From an uncultured Pelagibacteraceae bacterium (GTDB taxonomy: Bacteria; Pseudomonadota; Alphaproteobacteria; Pelagibacterales; Pelagibacteraceae): a stretch of DNA of 64,000 nt. The stretch spans positions 22,410-86,409 of the forward strand of contig CABZFF010000004.1 in NCBI GenBank assembly GCA_902524945.1, given 5' to 3'. Positions 32,470-43,834 of the stretch are shown here, piece by piece. The notes below the pieces were generated by a model. The model was given only the letters and a program-made list of their open reading frames with translations, searched no databases and was not told the origin of the DNA. The first letter of the stretch is position 1. Every line of letters begins with the position of its first letter. The position numbers and the translations under genes were made by a program.

Positions 32470-32523
32470 CACGAATCGATTACGTACTTTTACCATTTTT
32501 ATGAAAGTGTTAAAAATTGTTAT

Positions 32524-33633
32524 ATGATAAAACAGAGATTATGCATTGTCGGAGACGGTCTTTCAGGCTTAATGACAGCTGCAGTTCTAGCTAAAGTACC
32601 AGGTGTAGAGGTAAATTTAATAGCAAAAAAAGGCACAAAAAACGCAGATAAAAGAACTACCGCTATTTCAGATACAAATTTTAAGTTCGTAAATGAAAAT
32701 ATCTCTACTTTAGGACAAAAGTTTTTCTGGCCTTCAAAAAAAATTGAGCTTTTTTACGAAACTTCCAAAGAAAAAATAAATTTTTTAAATCTTAACGAAA
32801 ATAATTCAAATCTTATGTATGTCTTTGAAAATGACAAAGTTAAAAGTTTATTATTGAAAGAAATTTCAAAAAATAAAATTAGATTATTAAAAAAGGATGT
32901 AAAGAACTTAGAAGATTTAAAAAATTATGATTTAATCATTCTCTGTATAGGCGGACAATCTAAAATTTATGATAAAATAATTAAGACAAGATCTATTAAG
33001 AAGAATTATAAAGAAGTAGCTATAACAGGCTATGTAAGGCACAATTTCAAAACTTTAAACACAAGCCAATTTTTTTTAAAAGAGGGACCATTAGCTATGC
33101 TCCCTTTTTCAAAAAATTATTTCTCGTTTGTGTGGAGCGTAAAAAAATATTTCTTCGAGCATAATTCTAAAAAAATTACAAATTTAGTTAAAGAAAAAAT
33201 AATAGAGATACTAAAGTGTAAACAAGATATAACTATTAGTAATATTCAGTCTTATCCAATCTCACTAACCTTAAGAAGACAGTATCATCAAAAAAATATA
33301 TTAATTCTTGGAGAGGGTTTGCACACTATTCATCCTGTCGCTGGACAAGGTTTTAATCTTGTTCTTAGGGATATTAAAAAATTAAAGGAAATTATTAAAT
33401 ATTATGTGGGGCTTGGTATATCTATAAAAAACAGTTATGCGTTAAATGACTTTTATAATAGCAGAAAACCGGAAAATACTATCATGAGTTTAGGCGTTGA
33501 TGCTACTCATAGCTTCTTTAAACAAAATAAAATTTTAGATCCATTCAAAGAAATAATTGTAAAAAATATTAAGAACAATGAGACATTAAAAAAATTCAGT
33601 AAAATAATCTCTAATCGAGGTTTATCATTATAA
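32524..33633 (+). CDS. FAD-dependent ubiquinone biosynthesis hydroxylase (UbiH/UbiF family)
   Basis: CIVGDGLSGLMTAAVLA, GEGLHTIHPVAGQGFNLVLRDI. Confidence 0.85.
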   Translation: MIKQRLCIVGDGLSGLMTAAVLAKVPGVEVNLIAKKGTKNADKRTTAISDTNFKFVNENISTLGQKFFWPSKKIELFYETSKEKINFLNLNENNSNLMYVFENDKVKSLLLKEISKNKIRLLKKDVKNLEDLKNYDLIILCIGGQSKIYDKIIKTRSIKKNYKEVAITGYVRHNFKTLNTSQFFLKEGPLAMLPFSKNYFSFVWSVKKYFFEHNSKKITNLVKEKIIEILKCKQDITISNIQSYPISLTLRRQYHQKNILILGEGLHTIHPVAGQGFNLVLRDIKKLKEIIKYYVGLGISIKNSYALNDFYNSRKPENTIMSLGVDATHSFFKQNKILDPFKEIIVKNIKNNETLKKFSKIISNRGLSL

Positions 33634-33637
33634 TTCA

Positions 33638-34966
33638 ATGAACATTTATGCTTTATCTTCGGGTAGAGGACCCTCTGGAATAGCTATTGTTAGAATATCA
33701 GGCAGTGAAACACTTAAGATTTGTCAAAATTTGACTAAGTTTAAAGATATAAAGTCGAACGAAGTTAATTTTTGTAAATTCTATGACCCTAAAAATGATA
33801 ATGTAATAGATCCAGAAGCTCTATTGTTGTGGTTTCCCGGGCCAAATAGCTATACTGGGGAGGATTTAGCAGAACTTCAAATCCATGGAGGTAACGCAGT
33901 TATAAACGCCTTATTGAGGGTTTTATCTGAGCAAAAAAACTGCAGACTAGCTGAACCTGGTGAGTTCACGAAAATTGCTTTCCAAAATGATAAAATTGAT
34001 TTGTTAAAAGCAGAAAGTATAGGAGATCTTATTCATTCCGAAACAGAACTACAAAGACAGCAAGCAGTAAAATTAGTTCAGGGAAACGCATCAAATTATT
34101 ATAATGACTTGAGGGAAAAAATAATAAAATCTCTTGCTTTCATAGAAGCAAAAATTGATTTCGCAGAGGAAGATCTTCCAGAAAAAGTACTAAAAGATGC
34201 TCACAAATCAATCAAAGAAATTCACTCAGAAATTACTAAAATTATTGAGGATAATAAAGTTGGAGAAAAAATTAGAGACGGTTTTAGGGTTTCGATTTTA
34301 GGAGAAATTAACGCTGGAAAATCATCATTATTAAATCTACTTTCAAAAAGAGAAGTAGCAATTGTTTCAGATGAGGCTGGAACAACTAGAGATGTTATAG
34401 AAACTTATTTAAATTTAGATGGATATCCTGTTCTTCTAGCTGACACTGCCGGCATTAGAGACACTAAAAATGAAGTAGAGAAAAAAGGAATTTCATTAGC
34501 CCTTGGAAAATTAAAAGAAGCAGATTTAAATATAATAGTCATTGATAACTCATCAAAAAAAATTAACAAAGAAATACTGAATATGATTAATAGAGATACT
34601 ATAATTTTTTTAAATAAATCAGATGTTTTAGATAGACAAAATCATAAATTCAACGTTGATACTGTTTTAGCTTCAGTAAAAAATAATAAAAATATCGATA
34701 AATTAATAGATTTGATTAAAGCTAAGTTAAGCAAAAAATTTACATCCAATAATAGCGCTTTAATTACTAGAGAAAGACACAGAGTTAAGCTTAATGATTG
34801 TTTAAAAGAAATTGATAAGTTTCTTAAAAAGGATCAAAACAAAGACCTCGAATTAGCAGCAGAAGACCTAAGAATGGCCACACGCCATCTCGGTAGCATC
34901 GTTGGCAAGGTAGATGTGGAAGAAATACTTGGATCTATATTTAAAGACTTCTGTATCGGTAAATAA
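33638..34966 (+). CDS. mnmE: tRNA modification GTPase MnmE
   Basis: YALSSGRGPSGIAIVRISG, GEINAGKSSLLNLLSKREVAIVSDEAGTTRDVIE, C-terminal CIGK. Confidence 0.98.
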   Translation: MNIYALSSGRGPSGIAIVRISGSETLKICQNLTKFKDIKSNEVNFCKFYDPKNDNVIDPEALLLWFPGPNSYTGEDLAELQIHGGNAVINALLRVLSEQKNCRLAEPGEFTKIAFQNDKIDLLKAESIGDLIHSETELQRQQAVKLVQGNASNYYNDLREKIIKSLAFIEAKIDFAEEDLPEKVLKDAHKSIKEIHSEITKIIEDNKVGEKIRDGFRVSILGEINAGKSSLLNLLSKREVAIVSDEAGTTRDVIETYLNLDGYPVLLADTAGIRDTKNEVEKKGISLALGKLKEADLNIIVIDNSSKKINKEILNMINRDTIIFLNKSDVLDRQNHKFNVDTVLASVKNNKNIDKLIDLIKAKLSKKFTSNNSALITRERHRVKLNDCLKEIDKFLKKDQNKDLELAAEDLRMATRHLGSIVGKVDVEEILGSIFKDFCIGK

Positions 34967-35008
34967 AATATTACTTGTATTCTTAATCTAGACGGTTAAA
35001 TTCACAAC

Positions 35009-36877
35009 ATGACAAAACAAAACTATGATGTAGTAGTTATAGGTGGAGGACATGCCGGATGTGAGGCAGCAGCAGCTTCAGCTAGAATGGGCGTAAATAC
35101 TGCCCTTTTTACCCATAAAATCGAGACTATTGGTGAAATGTCGTGTAATCCCGCTATAGGAGGACTTGGAAAAGGGCACCTTGTGAGAGAAATCGATGCT
35201 TTAGATGGTGTGATGGGCGTAGTAGCTGATAAATCAGGTATTCAATTTAGATTATTAAATAGAAGTCGTGGCCCTGCAGTTCAAGGACCAAGGACTCAAT
35301 CAGATAGAGCTCTTTATAAAGAGTATATGCAAAAGATTTTGTTAAATTACGAAAATTTAGAGGTCGTAGCCGATCCAGTAGTAAAATTCTTATTTGATAA
35401 CAACAAAGTTATAGGATTTGTTTGCCAGAGCGGTAAAGAAATAAGAATTAAAGAACTAATACTTACTACGGGAACTTTTTTAAATGGTTTAATACATATA
35501 GGTGAAACACAGATACCAGCCGGTCGGTATGATGAAAAACCATCTACCGGTTTAAGTGAACAATTAGCAAAATTTGAAATGCAGATTGGAAGATTAAAAA
35601 CAGGGACACCTCCTAGACTAGATGGTGATACAATTAATTATGATGGCTTAGAAATGCAGCCTGCTGATGATGATCATTATTATTTCTCTTTCTTGACGAA
35701 CAAGATCAGCAATAAGCAGATTAAATGTGGGATGACTTACACAAATAATGATGTTCATAAAATCATTAATGAAAACATTTCAAGAAGCGCTATGTATTCA
35801 GGAAAAATAAAAGGTGTAGGCCCTAGGTATTGTCCATCTATAGAGGATAAAATTGTTAAGTTTAAGGAAAAAGAAAAACACCAAATATTCCTAGAACCAG
35901 AAGGATTAAAGGACAATACTATTTACCCAAATGGTATATCAACTTCACTTCCGGAGGAGATTCAGCTTAAAATATTGAGTAAAATCAAGGGTTTAGAGCA
36001 TGTTGAGATGAAGAGAGCTGGATACGCAATTGAGTATGATTATGTGGATCCAAGGGAGTTAAAAGCAACATTAGAAACCAAAAAAATTAATTCTTTATTT
36101 CTCGCCGGACAAATTAATGGAACTACAGGTTATGAAGAAGCTGCGGCTCAAGGTTTGATAGCTGGGATTAATGCAGCTTTAAAAATTCGAAATCACAAGG
36201 AGTTTATTCTAGATCGATCAACTTCTTATATTGGTGTTATGATTGATGACCTTATTACCAAAGGAGTAACAGAACCTTATAGAATGTTTACTTCTAGAGC
36301 CGAATACAGATTAACTTTAAGAGCTGATAATGCCGATCAAAGACTAACTGATTTTGGAATCAATTTAAATTTAGTGAAGTCTGAAAGAAAAAAAATATTT
36401 AATGAAAAGAAAAAAAATATTTTGGCTCTTAATTCTATTTTAAAAAATAATTATTTATCACCTAATCAAGCTAAGAAATATGATATTAAAATTGCTATGG
36501 ATGGAGTAAAAAGATCTTGCTTAGAGATAATGGGTCAGCGAAAAGTAAATATGGCAAAAATAAGGCAAGTATTTCGAAATATTCCTATTTTTCCAAGGCA
36601 TATAGAAAACCAAGTTGTAACAGATGCTCATTATATAGGTTACCTGGACAGACAAGATAGAGATATACAGTCTTTTAAGAAAGACGAGTCCGTTATCATA
36701 CCTGAGGGTATAGATTATGAAAAACTGAGCGGTCTATCTAATGAGATTAAGAGCAAGCTCCTTCAGGTGAAGCCTAAAACGCTAGGCCAAGCTATTCGTA
36801 TTGATGGCGTCACGCCAGCAGCTGTAATTATCCTTCTTTCACACATAAAAAAACTTAGATATAAAGCCACTGCTTGA
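35009..36877 (+). CDS. mnmG: tRNA uridine-5-carboxymethylaminomethyl modification enzyme MnmG
   Basis: [44 protein letters not shown]. Confidence 0.98.
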   Translation: MTKQNYDVVVIGGGHAGCEAAAASARMGVNTALFTHKIETIGEMSCNPAIGGLGKGHLVREIDALDGVMGVVADKSGIQFRLLNRSRGPAVQGPRTQSDRALYKEYMQKILLNYENLEVVADPVVKFLFDNNKVIGFVCQSGKEIRIKELILTTGTFLNGLIHIGETQIPAGRYDEKPSTGLSEQLAKFEMQIGRLKTGTPPRLDGDTINYDGLEMQPADDDHYYFSFLTNKISNKQIKCGMTYTNNDVHKIINENISRSAMYSGKIKGVGPRYCPSIEDKIVKFKEKEKHQIFLEPEGLKDNTIYPNGISTSLPEEIQLKILSKIKGLEHVEMKRAGYAIEYDYVDPRELKATLETKKINSLFLAGQINGTTGYEEAAAQGLIAGINAALKIRNHKEFILDRSTSYIGVMIDDLITKGVTEPYRMFTSRAEYRLTLRADNADQRLTDFGINLNLVKSERKKIFNEKKKNILALNSILKNNYLSPNQAKKYDIKIAMDGVKRSCLEIMGQRKVNMAKIRQVFRNIPIFPRHIENQVVTDAHYIGYLDRQDRDIQSFKKDESVIIPEGIDYEKLSGLSNEIKSKLLQVKPKTLGQAIRIDGVTPAAVIILLSHIKKLRYKATA

Positions 36878-37491
36878 TGCAGCAGCTTGAAGTCATAAAT
36901 ATTCTAAAAAAGAGTCTTAATTTTAGCGATTATTCAATTGAGAAGCTTAAAAGGTTCACAAATTTAGTTTTAAAAGAAAATAAAAATTATAATTTAATTG
37001 CTAAAAGCACAGAAAATCAAATTTGGTTTAGGCACATACTTGATTCAGCTCAATTAGTTAAGTTTATTGATTTTAAGCCTAGATCATTAGCTGATCTAGG
37101 CACAGGAGCAGGTTTTCCAGGTCTCGTTGTAGAAATATTCAATAATAATAAGGCTTTTCACGTGAAATTATATGAAAAATCACCTGTAAAAAGAAGGTTC
37201 TTAATGTATGTAATTAAAGAACTGAGTTTAAATGCAGAGGTTTTAGGGGATGTCAGAGACGAACTGATTGATTCCGAGATAATAATATGCAGAGCTTTTA
37301 AAAAATTGGATCAAATAATACAAGTTTCACGTGAAATTGCTAAAAAGCCCCATAAACTTATGATTCTGAAAGGTCAAAATGCACAGAAAGAAATAAAAAA
37401 TTCTTTCAAAACAAAAAAATACCCTTATAAATTAAAAACTAGCATGACAAATAAAGATTCAAAAATAATTATAATGGAGATTGATAAGTAA
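36874..37491 (+). CDS. rsmG: 16S rRNA (guanine527-N7)-methyltransferase
   Basis: [41 protein letters not shown]. Confidence 0.95.
   Translation: MMQQLEVINILKKSLNFSDYSIEKLKRFTNLVLKENKNYNLIAKSTENQIWFRHILDSAQLVKFIDFKPRSLADLGTGAGFPGLVVEIFNNNKAFHVKLYEKSPVKRRFLMYVIKELSLNAEVLGDVRDELIDSEIIICRAFKKLDQIIQVSREIAKKPHKLMILKGQNAQKEIKNSFKTKKYPYKLKTSMTNKDSKIIIMEIDK
37154..37169. promoter_or_regulatory. parS: candidate parS site 1 (CTTTTCACGTGAAATT)
   Basis: Contains the 12-nt palindromic core TTTCACGTGAAA of the bacterial parS consensus TGTTTCACGTGAAACA. Confidence 0.75.
37323..37338. promoter_or_regulatory. parS: candidate parS site 2 (AGTTTCACGTGAAATT)
   Basis: 13/16 match to TGTTTCACGTGAAACA with intact core; about 160 bp upstream of parA. 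Confidence 0.8.
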
Positions 37492-38289
37492 ATGTCATCA
37501 CCAACAATATTAGCGATCATAAATCAAAAAGGCGGTGTAGGAAAAACAACTACAGTAATAAACTTAGCTGCGTCACTGTCCATTATGGGTCGAAACAATC
37601 TGGTAATTGACTTAGATCCACAAGGCAATGCAACAACTGGGTTAGGTAAGAATAATAATGATGAAGATAAAAATGTTTACAATCTTTTAATAAAAAAAAT
37701 TGACATAGAAAATACAATTCAGAAAACAGATATAAAAAATCTAGATTTAATAGGTTCACACGTAAATCTTTCTGGTCTCGAAGTTGAGACAGCCAATGAT
37801 TCAAATAGAGCATTTGTTTTAAAAGAAATTCTAAATTTGAAAAAAAACAGCGCATTAAAAAAATATGATAATATTTTTATAGACTGTCCCCCGTCCTTGA
37901 GCTTACTAACTATAATGGCATTGGTTGCTTCAGATGAATTGTTGGTGCCACTTCAAACAGAATTTTTTGCATTAGAAGGTATTACTCAACTTGTAAAAAC
38001 TATAGACCGCATTAAAGAAAATCTTAATCCTAGTCTTAAGATCAGAGGTATCTTGCTAACAATGTTTGACAAAAGAAATAAACTTTCTTCTGAGGTTGAT
38101 AGAGAAGCTAGAAACTATTTCAAAGAAAAAGTGTATCAAACTGTTATTCAAAGAAACGTTCGTTTATCCGAGGCGCCTTCACACGGATTACCTTGCGTAG
38201 TATATGACAAAAATTGTGTTGGAAGTAAATCTTATTTCAAATTAGCCGAAGAATTTTTAAAAAAAAATCAAATTGAAAGTGCCGCATGA
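37492..38289 (+). CDS. parA: chromosome partitioning ATPase ParA
   Basis: AIINQKGGVGKTTTVINLAASL, DLDPQGNATTGLG, DCPPSLSLLTIMAL. Confidence 0.97.
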   Translation: MSSPTILAIINQKGGVGKTTTVINLAASLSIMGRNNLVIDLDPQGNATTGLGKNNNDEDKNVYNLLIKKIDIENTIQKTDIKNLDLIGSHVNLSGLEVETANDSNRAFVLKEILNLKKNSALKKYDNIFIDCPPSLSLLTIMALVASDELLVPLQTEFFALEGITQLVKTIDRIKENLNPSLKIRGILLTMFDKRNKLSSEVDREARNYFKEKVYQTVIQRNVRLSEAPSHGLPCVVYDKNCVGSKSYFKLAEEFLKKNQIESAA

Positions 38290-39140
38290 GTCCAGGAAAA
38301 AAGAAAGGTCTAGGTAGGGGATTGTCCGCATTATTTGGAGACACTACTCCTGAAGAAAAAAAACCTCTAACTAATCAATATAATACAGCGGCAATTTCTG
38401 ATTTATCTCGAAATCCATATCAACCAAGACAAAGTTTTAAAGAGGAAAAACTTGAGGAATTAACTAATTCTATAAGGAAAAATGGCATTATTCAGCCAAT
38501 AGCAGTAAGACCCAGCAAGTCAGATTCCAACAAATATGAAATAGTAGCAGGGGAAAGAAGATGGCTAGCAGCTCAAAGGGCAGGATTGCACGAAATCCCA
38601 ATTACAATATTAGATTTATCTGATGTTGAGTCTCTAGAAGTTGCAATTGTTGAGAATATTCAGAGAGATGATCTTAATCCGATTGAAGAAGCAAAAGGAT
38701 ACAAAAGATTGAATGAGGAATTTGAATATGACCACGAAAGTATTTCAAAATTGATGTCTAAAAGCAGAAGTCATATTAGCAACACATTAAGATTACTTTC
38801 ATTACCTTCAGATGTAATTGCAATGTTAGAGGAAGGCACATTGTCTTCTGGTCAAGCAAGACCATTAATCGGGATTTCTAATGCTTCTTCTATTGCTGAA
38901 GAAATAGTTTCAAAAAATTACAGCGCAAGGAAAGTTGAGTATTTAACTCGAAACAAAAAGAGTAATCTAAAAGAAAAAACTGTTGATGCTAATATTCTTA
39001 AAACACAAGAAAGAATCGAAAAAATATTAGGGTTAAAGGTTAATATTATTAACAAAAAAAATAATTCAGGTAAGGTAACTATTCAATATAAAGATTTAGA
39101 TCAGTTCGAGTTAATATCAAGTCTTCTGACTAAGCATTAG
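38286..39140 (+). CDS. parB: chromosome partitioning protein ParB
   Basis: KKKGLGRGLSALFGD, RNPYQPRQSFKEEKLEELTNSIRKNGIIQPIAVRP, ERRWLAAQRAG. Confidence 0.97.
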   Translation: MSPGKKKGLGRGLSALFGDTTPEEKKPLTNQYNTAAISDLSRNPYQPRQSFKEEKLEELTNSIRKNGIIQPIAVRPSKSDSNKYEIVAGERRWLAAQRAGLHEIPITILDLSDVESLEVAIVENIQRDDLNPIEEAKGYKRLNEEFEYDHESISKLMSKSRSHISNTLRLLSLPSDVIAMLEEGTLSSGQARPLIGISNASSIAEEIVSKNYSARKVEYLTRNKKSNLKEKTVDANILKTQERIEKILGLKVNIINKKNNSGKVTIQYKDLDQFELISSLLTKH

Positions 39141-40122
39141 CAATTCTACAAATATCCACTATTAATTTTTTAATCAATACTGAATTATTCGTGGGGTAGC
39201 TTGATTTTAAACTTATCTCCAAGTTATAGGTCTTTTTAAGCAAAGTTATTATTTTTTTTTTATTCCACTTTTTTGCTTGTAAAATAAAATTTTGTTTGTC
39301 TTTCCAAAAAATAGGCGGTTTTAGCTCACTTATTGCTTGTTCTATGTTATTTTTATTAGTTTCTCTTATTTCTAATAGTTTTTTTAACCTTTGATTAATT
39401 AAATTGATGTAATACACATTTTTATCATTATCTATAACAGTGTCACTTAGTAATTCATTAGTTTTATTTCTATCTCCAATTAATGCTTTATCTTTAAGTT
39501 TATTAAAATCATCATTAATTTTAGTATTTAATAGTTCCTCTAATTTTTCTGTATCAAGATTTTTGTCTTGAAAATACATTACTATTTTATCTAATTCATT
39601 TTGCAACTTTGATCTTTCTAAATTAGAATTATTTAAAATAATATTGATATTGTCAGGTGTCATACTTTTAAAGTCTTTTAATTTTTTTTGAATTAATTTT
39701 CTAATTCCAATTTCATTATCTTGATAGCATGCAATAATAGCAAGATCTTTTGCTTTTTCAAAAAAATTTCTTAGTTTAGATCTTTTTTCTAAATTTTCTG
39801 AAAATAAAAAAATTTTTTGGTCTTTTATAATTTTACTAATTTCCTCAATTAAATTATATATTTTATCATCCGTTTGATCTATTAAAATAACTTTTTCTTC
39901 TTGAAATAGTGAATCATTTTTTATTTCATTAAATAGTAATTCATTATTTTTTAAAAGTTCATCTTGAGCAAATCTTATTATGCTATTTTTTTTATTTTTT
40001 TCTTTTATTAAGCTTTTAAATTCATTTATTAGCCCAAGATTCTCGCCATAAAATAAAGCAATATTAACACTTTTTAAATTTTCGAAATTTTCTTCGAGAT
40101 TGTAACTTTTATATTGCATCAA
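39130..40122 (-). CDS. holA: DNA polymerase III delta subunit
   Basis: FYGENLGLINEF..., HolA-like length and context (lptE, leuS upstream). Confidence 0.85.
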   Translation of the reverse strand: MMQYKSYNLEENFENLKSVNIALFYGENLGLINEFKSLIKEKNKKNSIIRFAQDELLKNNELLFNEIKNDSLFQEEKVILIDQTDDKIYNLIEEISKIIKDQKIFLFSENLEKRSKLRNFFEKAKDLAIIACYQDNEIGIRKLIQKKLKDFKSMTPDNINIILNNSNLERSKLQNELDKIVMYFQDKNLDTEKLEELLNTKINDDFNKLKDKALIGDRNKTNELLSDTVIDNDKNVYYINLINQRLKKLLEIRETNKNNIEQAISELKPPIFWKDKQNFILQAKKWNKKKIITLLKKTYNLEISLKSSYPTNNSVLIKKLIVDICRIANA

Positions 40123-40576
40123 GTTTAATTACTAATTCTTTTTTTAAATCTTCTGACAAACTATCTATTAACAATTCTACTAATTTTTTTTCATTACTTA
40201 GTGTCTCTGACATTTTTGATTGAACGCTATAATCTCCAGTGGCAAACTTGGAGAACGAATAAATATTTAAATCGCCTATTAAATTAAACTTGATTTCTGA
40301 TTTTATAGTTATTTGATATTTCGTAATCTCATTTTTAATATTTTTTTCTTTAATGCTCTTAGATTTTGAACTATTTAATTTAATTTTAATAAGTTTTTTT
40401 TCTCCAACTTTTGAACTAATAAGAAGCTTATTTTTAATTACAAAATTTATTTTTTTATCACCAGATGTTTCAATACTTGAAATTTCAAAATTACTTAATT
40501 TTGATTGATCTACAATTTTAAAACCACATCCTGTAGTCATTAAAATAAGCAAAAATACTTTTAAGTAATTTTTCAT
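40109..40576 (-). CDS. lptE: LptE-like LPS assembly lipoprotein
   Basis: [14 protein letters not shown] lipobox; leuS-lptE-holA order. Confidence 0.75.
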   Translation of the reverse strand: MKNYLKVFLLILMTTGCGFKIVDQSKLSNFEISSIETSGDKKINFVIKNKLLISSKVGEKKLIKIKLNSSKSKSIKEKNIKNEITKYQITIKSEIKFNLIGDLNIYSFSKFATGDYSVQSKMSETLSNEKKLVELLIDSLSEDLKKELVIKLDAI

Positions 40577-43095
40577 TGTTTATTGATTATATAATTCAAA
40601 ATTCTATTTTTAACGAAAATAGTTCTAATAATTTTTTTTCTATCAATATATTTTTTGACTTTAGAATTTTTGAGAATAATTTCATTTATTTCATTTTCCA
40701 TCAAATCTTTTTTTATATCGACTATATCTCTTGTTTTCCCATTTACTTGAATAGCAATTTTTACTTGATTTAAAAGGTTCTTTTTATCGATTTTTGGCCA
40801 AGTATCGTATGTTTTACAATTAAGTAACTCTAAACACTCATAAGCTAAGTGAGGTGTAAATGGAATCATTAGTTTCATAATATTGGTTAGATTAATCTTT
40901 AATGATTGATTGCTTACTTCAGTGTCTAATTGATCTCTAATTAATTTATGAATTTCATAAAAAAGTGCAATAGCTACGTTAAATCTAAAGTTTTTAATTG
41001 CATTATCAATTTTATTTACAAACTCATTTATTTTCGAATTAAATTCTTTTTGAATTTTATTATTAATCTTTTTTTCTTTTCTAGTTGCAGTTAAAAAATT
41101 TAAATTCCAAACTCTTTGTAAAAATTTGTTTGCTGAGGAAACTCCAGAATCTGACCACTGAACATCTTTTTCAGGAGGACTGTCCGATAAGATAAACCAT
41201 CTAACTGCATCAGCTCCATATTCATTTATCATTTTTTCTGGATCAATTGTATTTTTCTTAGATTTCGACATGGACTCTGGAGGACCTATTATAACTTTTG
41301 AATTATCTAATTTTCTCTTTGCTGTATTAGCGTCTATTTTTTCAATTTCATCAGGGTATAACCAATTACCATCTAGATCCTTATAAGATTCATGGCAGAC
41401 CATTCCTTGTGTAAATAAGTTCTTAAACGGTTCATTCAAATCAAAATCCTTGTAACAACTACTTATTCCTTTTGTGAAGAATCTGGAATAGAGAAGGTGT
41501 AATATAGCATGTTCTATACCTCCAATATATTGGTCAACAGGCATCCAATAATCTATTTCACTTTTTTCAAAAGGTGAAGATTTATGATTAGGTGAACAAA
41601 ATCGCAGAAAGTACCAAGAGGAGTCCACAAAAGTATCTAAAGTATCTGTTTCTCTTGTTGCCTTTTTTCCAGTAGATTTTTGAGTTGTATTTTTCCAAGT
41701 TGGATGAGAGTCCAAGGGGTTACCGTTAGTATCTAAATCAATATCTTCAGGTAGCTCTATAGGTAATTCACTTTTGTCTACAGGAACCACTTTGCCATCT
41801 TCAAGATAGATCATAGGTATAGGACATCCCCAGTATCGTTGTCGAGAAACTCCCCAATCTTTTAATCTATATAAAGTTTTTCTTTTACCTAAATTTAACC
41901 TCTCAATTTCAGTGATAATTTTTTCTTTAGCTTTTAGAACTTCTAAACCATTTAAAAAATCAGAATTTATTATATTACCGTTTCCGGTATAAGCTTCTTT
42001 AAGATTAGTACTGTTCGAACCATCAGAAACAACTTTAATAATTTCAAGATCATATTTTTTTGCAAAATCAAAATCTCTCTGGTCATGAGCTGGACATCCA
42101 AATATTGCACCTGTTCCATAATCCATTAAAACGAAGTTTGCAAAATAAACCGGTATTTTTTTATCTTTTAAAAAAGGATGTTTAACGAGTAAATTAGTAT
42201 TAAAACCTAACTTTTCTGCATTTGCCAAAGCTTCCTCAGTAGTACCAGTTTTGTTGCACTCTTTTTTAAATTTTACAAACTCCTCGTTATCAATAAATTT
42301 TTCATTTAATTTATGGTCAACCGATAACGCTATAAAAGTAGCTCCAAATATAGTATCAGGTCGCGTTGTAAAAATATTTATTCTTTCATCACTTTCATTT
42401 ATTTGGAAATTAATTTCACACCCAAAAGATTTTCCTATCCAATTTTTTTGCATGAGCTTAACCTTTTCAGGCCAACCTTTTAAAACTTCTAAATCATTGA
42501 GCAAATTTTCTGAAAATTTTGTGATATTGAAGAACCATTGAGAAAGCTTTTTCCTTTGAACAACAGCGTTAGATCTCCATCCTTTACCGTTAATAACTTG
42601 TTCATTTGCAAGTACAGTTTTTTCGACAGGATCCCAGTTGACATAATTTTCTTTTTTAGAAACAAGCCCTGAATTATAAAAGTCAATAAATAGCTCTTGC
42701 TGATGTTTATAATATTCTTTATCACAAGTAGAGATTTCTTTTGACCAATCGATTGATAAACCTAGCAATTTTAATTGATTTTTCATGACTTTAATATTTT
42801 CATTAGTCCATTTCTTTGGATGTAGGTTGTTAGTTTTCGATGCATTTTCTGCAGGTAAACCAAACGCATCCCATCCCATTGGATGTAAAACATTAAATCC
42901 ATTAAGGTATTTGTATCGAGCAATCACATCACCAATTGTATAATTTCTTACATGTCCCATGTGTATTTTACCCGATGGATATGGAAACATTTCTAAACAA
43001 TAATATTTTTTATCTGAATTATTTCTAGATACAGAATTAGTAGTTTCTTTTTCTCGCCACTTTTTTTCTACGTTTAGAAAGTTGTATCTTTCCAT
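40573..43095 (-). CDS. leuS: leucyl-tRNA synthetase
   Basis: [53 protein letters not shown]. Confidence 0.98.
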   Translation of the reverse strand: MERYNFLNVEKKWREKETTNSVSRNNSDKKYYCLEMFPYPSGKIHMGHVRNYTIGDVIARYKYLNGFNVLHPMGWDAFGLPAENASKTNNLHPKKWTNENIKVMKNQLKLLGLSIDWSKEISTCDKEYYKHQQELFIDFYNSGLVSKKENYVNWDPVEKTVLANEQVINGKGWRSNAVVQRKKLSQWFFNITKFSENLLNDLEVLKGWPEKVKLMQKNWIGKSFGCEINFQINESDERINIFTTRPDTIFGATFIALSVDHKLNEKFIDNEEFVKFKKECNKTGTTEEALANAEKLGFNTNLLVKHPFLKDKKIPVYFANFVLMDYGTGAIFGCPAHDQRDFDFAKKYDLEIIKVVSDGSNSTNLKEAYTGNGNIINSDFLNGLEVLKAKEKIITEIERLNLGKRKTLYRLKDWGVSRQRYWGCPIPMIYLEDGKVVPVDKSELPIELPEDIDLDTNGNPLDSHPTWKNTTQKSTGKKATRETDTLDTFVDSSWYFLRFCSPNHKSSPFEKSEIDYWMPVDQYIGGIEHAILHLLYSRFFTKGISSCYKDFDLNEPFKNLFTQGMVCHESYKDLDGNWLYPDEIEKIDANTAKRKLDNSKVIIGPPESMSKSKKNTIDPEKMINEYGADAVRWFILSDSPPEKDVQWSDSGVSSANKFLQRVWNLNFLTATRKEKKINNKIQKEFNSKINEFVNKIDNAIKNFRFNVAIALFYEIHKLIRDQLDTEVSNQSLKINLTNIMKLMIPFTPHLAYECLELLNCKTYDTWPKIDKKNLLNQVKIAIQVNGKTRDIVDIKKDLMENEINEIILKNSKVKKYIDRKKIIRTIFVKNRILNYIINKQ

Positions 43096-43109
43096 TTAAT
43101 TAAATTTGA

Positions 43110-43661
43110 TTATTTCTTTTTTTTTGGATTTTTTGAGTCAATTTCAAATCTTGCAGCTTTTGCTAAAATAGACTTTTGTAATTCAAATTTTATTTTTGAG
43201 TCAATTTCTCTTACTGTGCAATTTTCGTTTATTTTACATTTTTTATTATGTACTATTACTTTTATACTATCTGATCTAACTTCATTAGATAAAAATCTCA
43301 AAGTAATCTTTATTGAGTCGTTCGTACCTGCGCCATCACTGTACCAATCTGTGATGATTATTCCTCCGGAGTAATCAACTGTAGTTAGTGGCATAAAATC
43401 AATAGTTTCTAAAGATGCTCGCCACAAAGGATTTGAGGTACTGAACTCATAATTAGTTGATTTATTTCCCCCAAATGCACCCTTAAGACTAATTCCTCTT
43501 CCCATCTCAATGTTTTGTCTTGCTCTATCTTGCGCGTTAACTGGCCTATCTTTTTCAACTTTTCCTGGCTTTAAAGCTTGAGGCACAGAGCATGAAGCCG
43601 TAAAAATTAATAAACACACTAAGATTTGTAGATTTTTAATAGTCATTTGATTTAAATACAT
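43110..43661 (-). CDS. DUF3576 family lipoprotein
   Basis: Lipobox TASCS; NPLWRASLETIDFMPLTTVDYSGGIIITDWYSD. Confidence 0.88.
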   Translation of the reverse strand: MYLNQMTIKNLQILVCLLIFTASCSVPQALKPGKVEKDRPVNAQDRARQNIEMGRGISLKGAFGGNKSTNYEFSTSNPLWRASLETIDFMPLTTVDYSGGIIITDWYSDGAGTNDSIKITLRFLSNEVRSDSIKVIVHNKKCKINENCTVREIDSKIKFELQKSILAKAARFEIDSKNPKKKK

Positions 43662-43834
43662 TTATAGAACAAAAAATACAGATTCTACAGTCTTTTTAGA
43701 GTTGCAAAAATATCACACATTAGAAAAAATTGCCAGTTAAATTGAGGATTTTAACTAAAATCTTAGACCATCAGTTATAAATCTACAATTAATAATTAAT
43801 TTTATTAATTTTGTTAAATTAACAAAGGAAATAT

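Noticed and set aside
34967-35008. mnmE-mnmG gap as possible RNA gene
   Set aside because: Only 42 bp, no stable hairpin or tRNA-like structure
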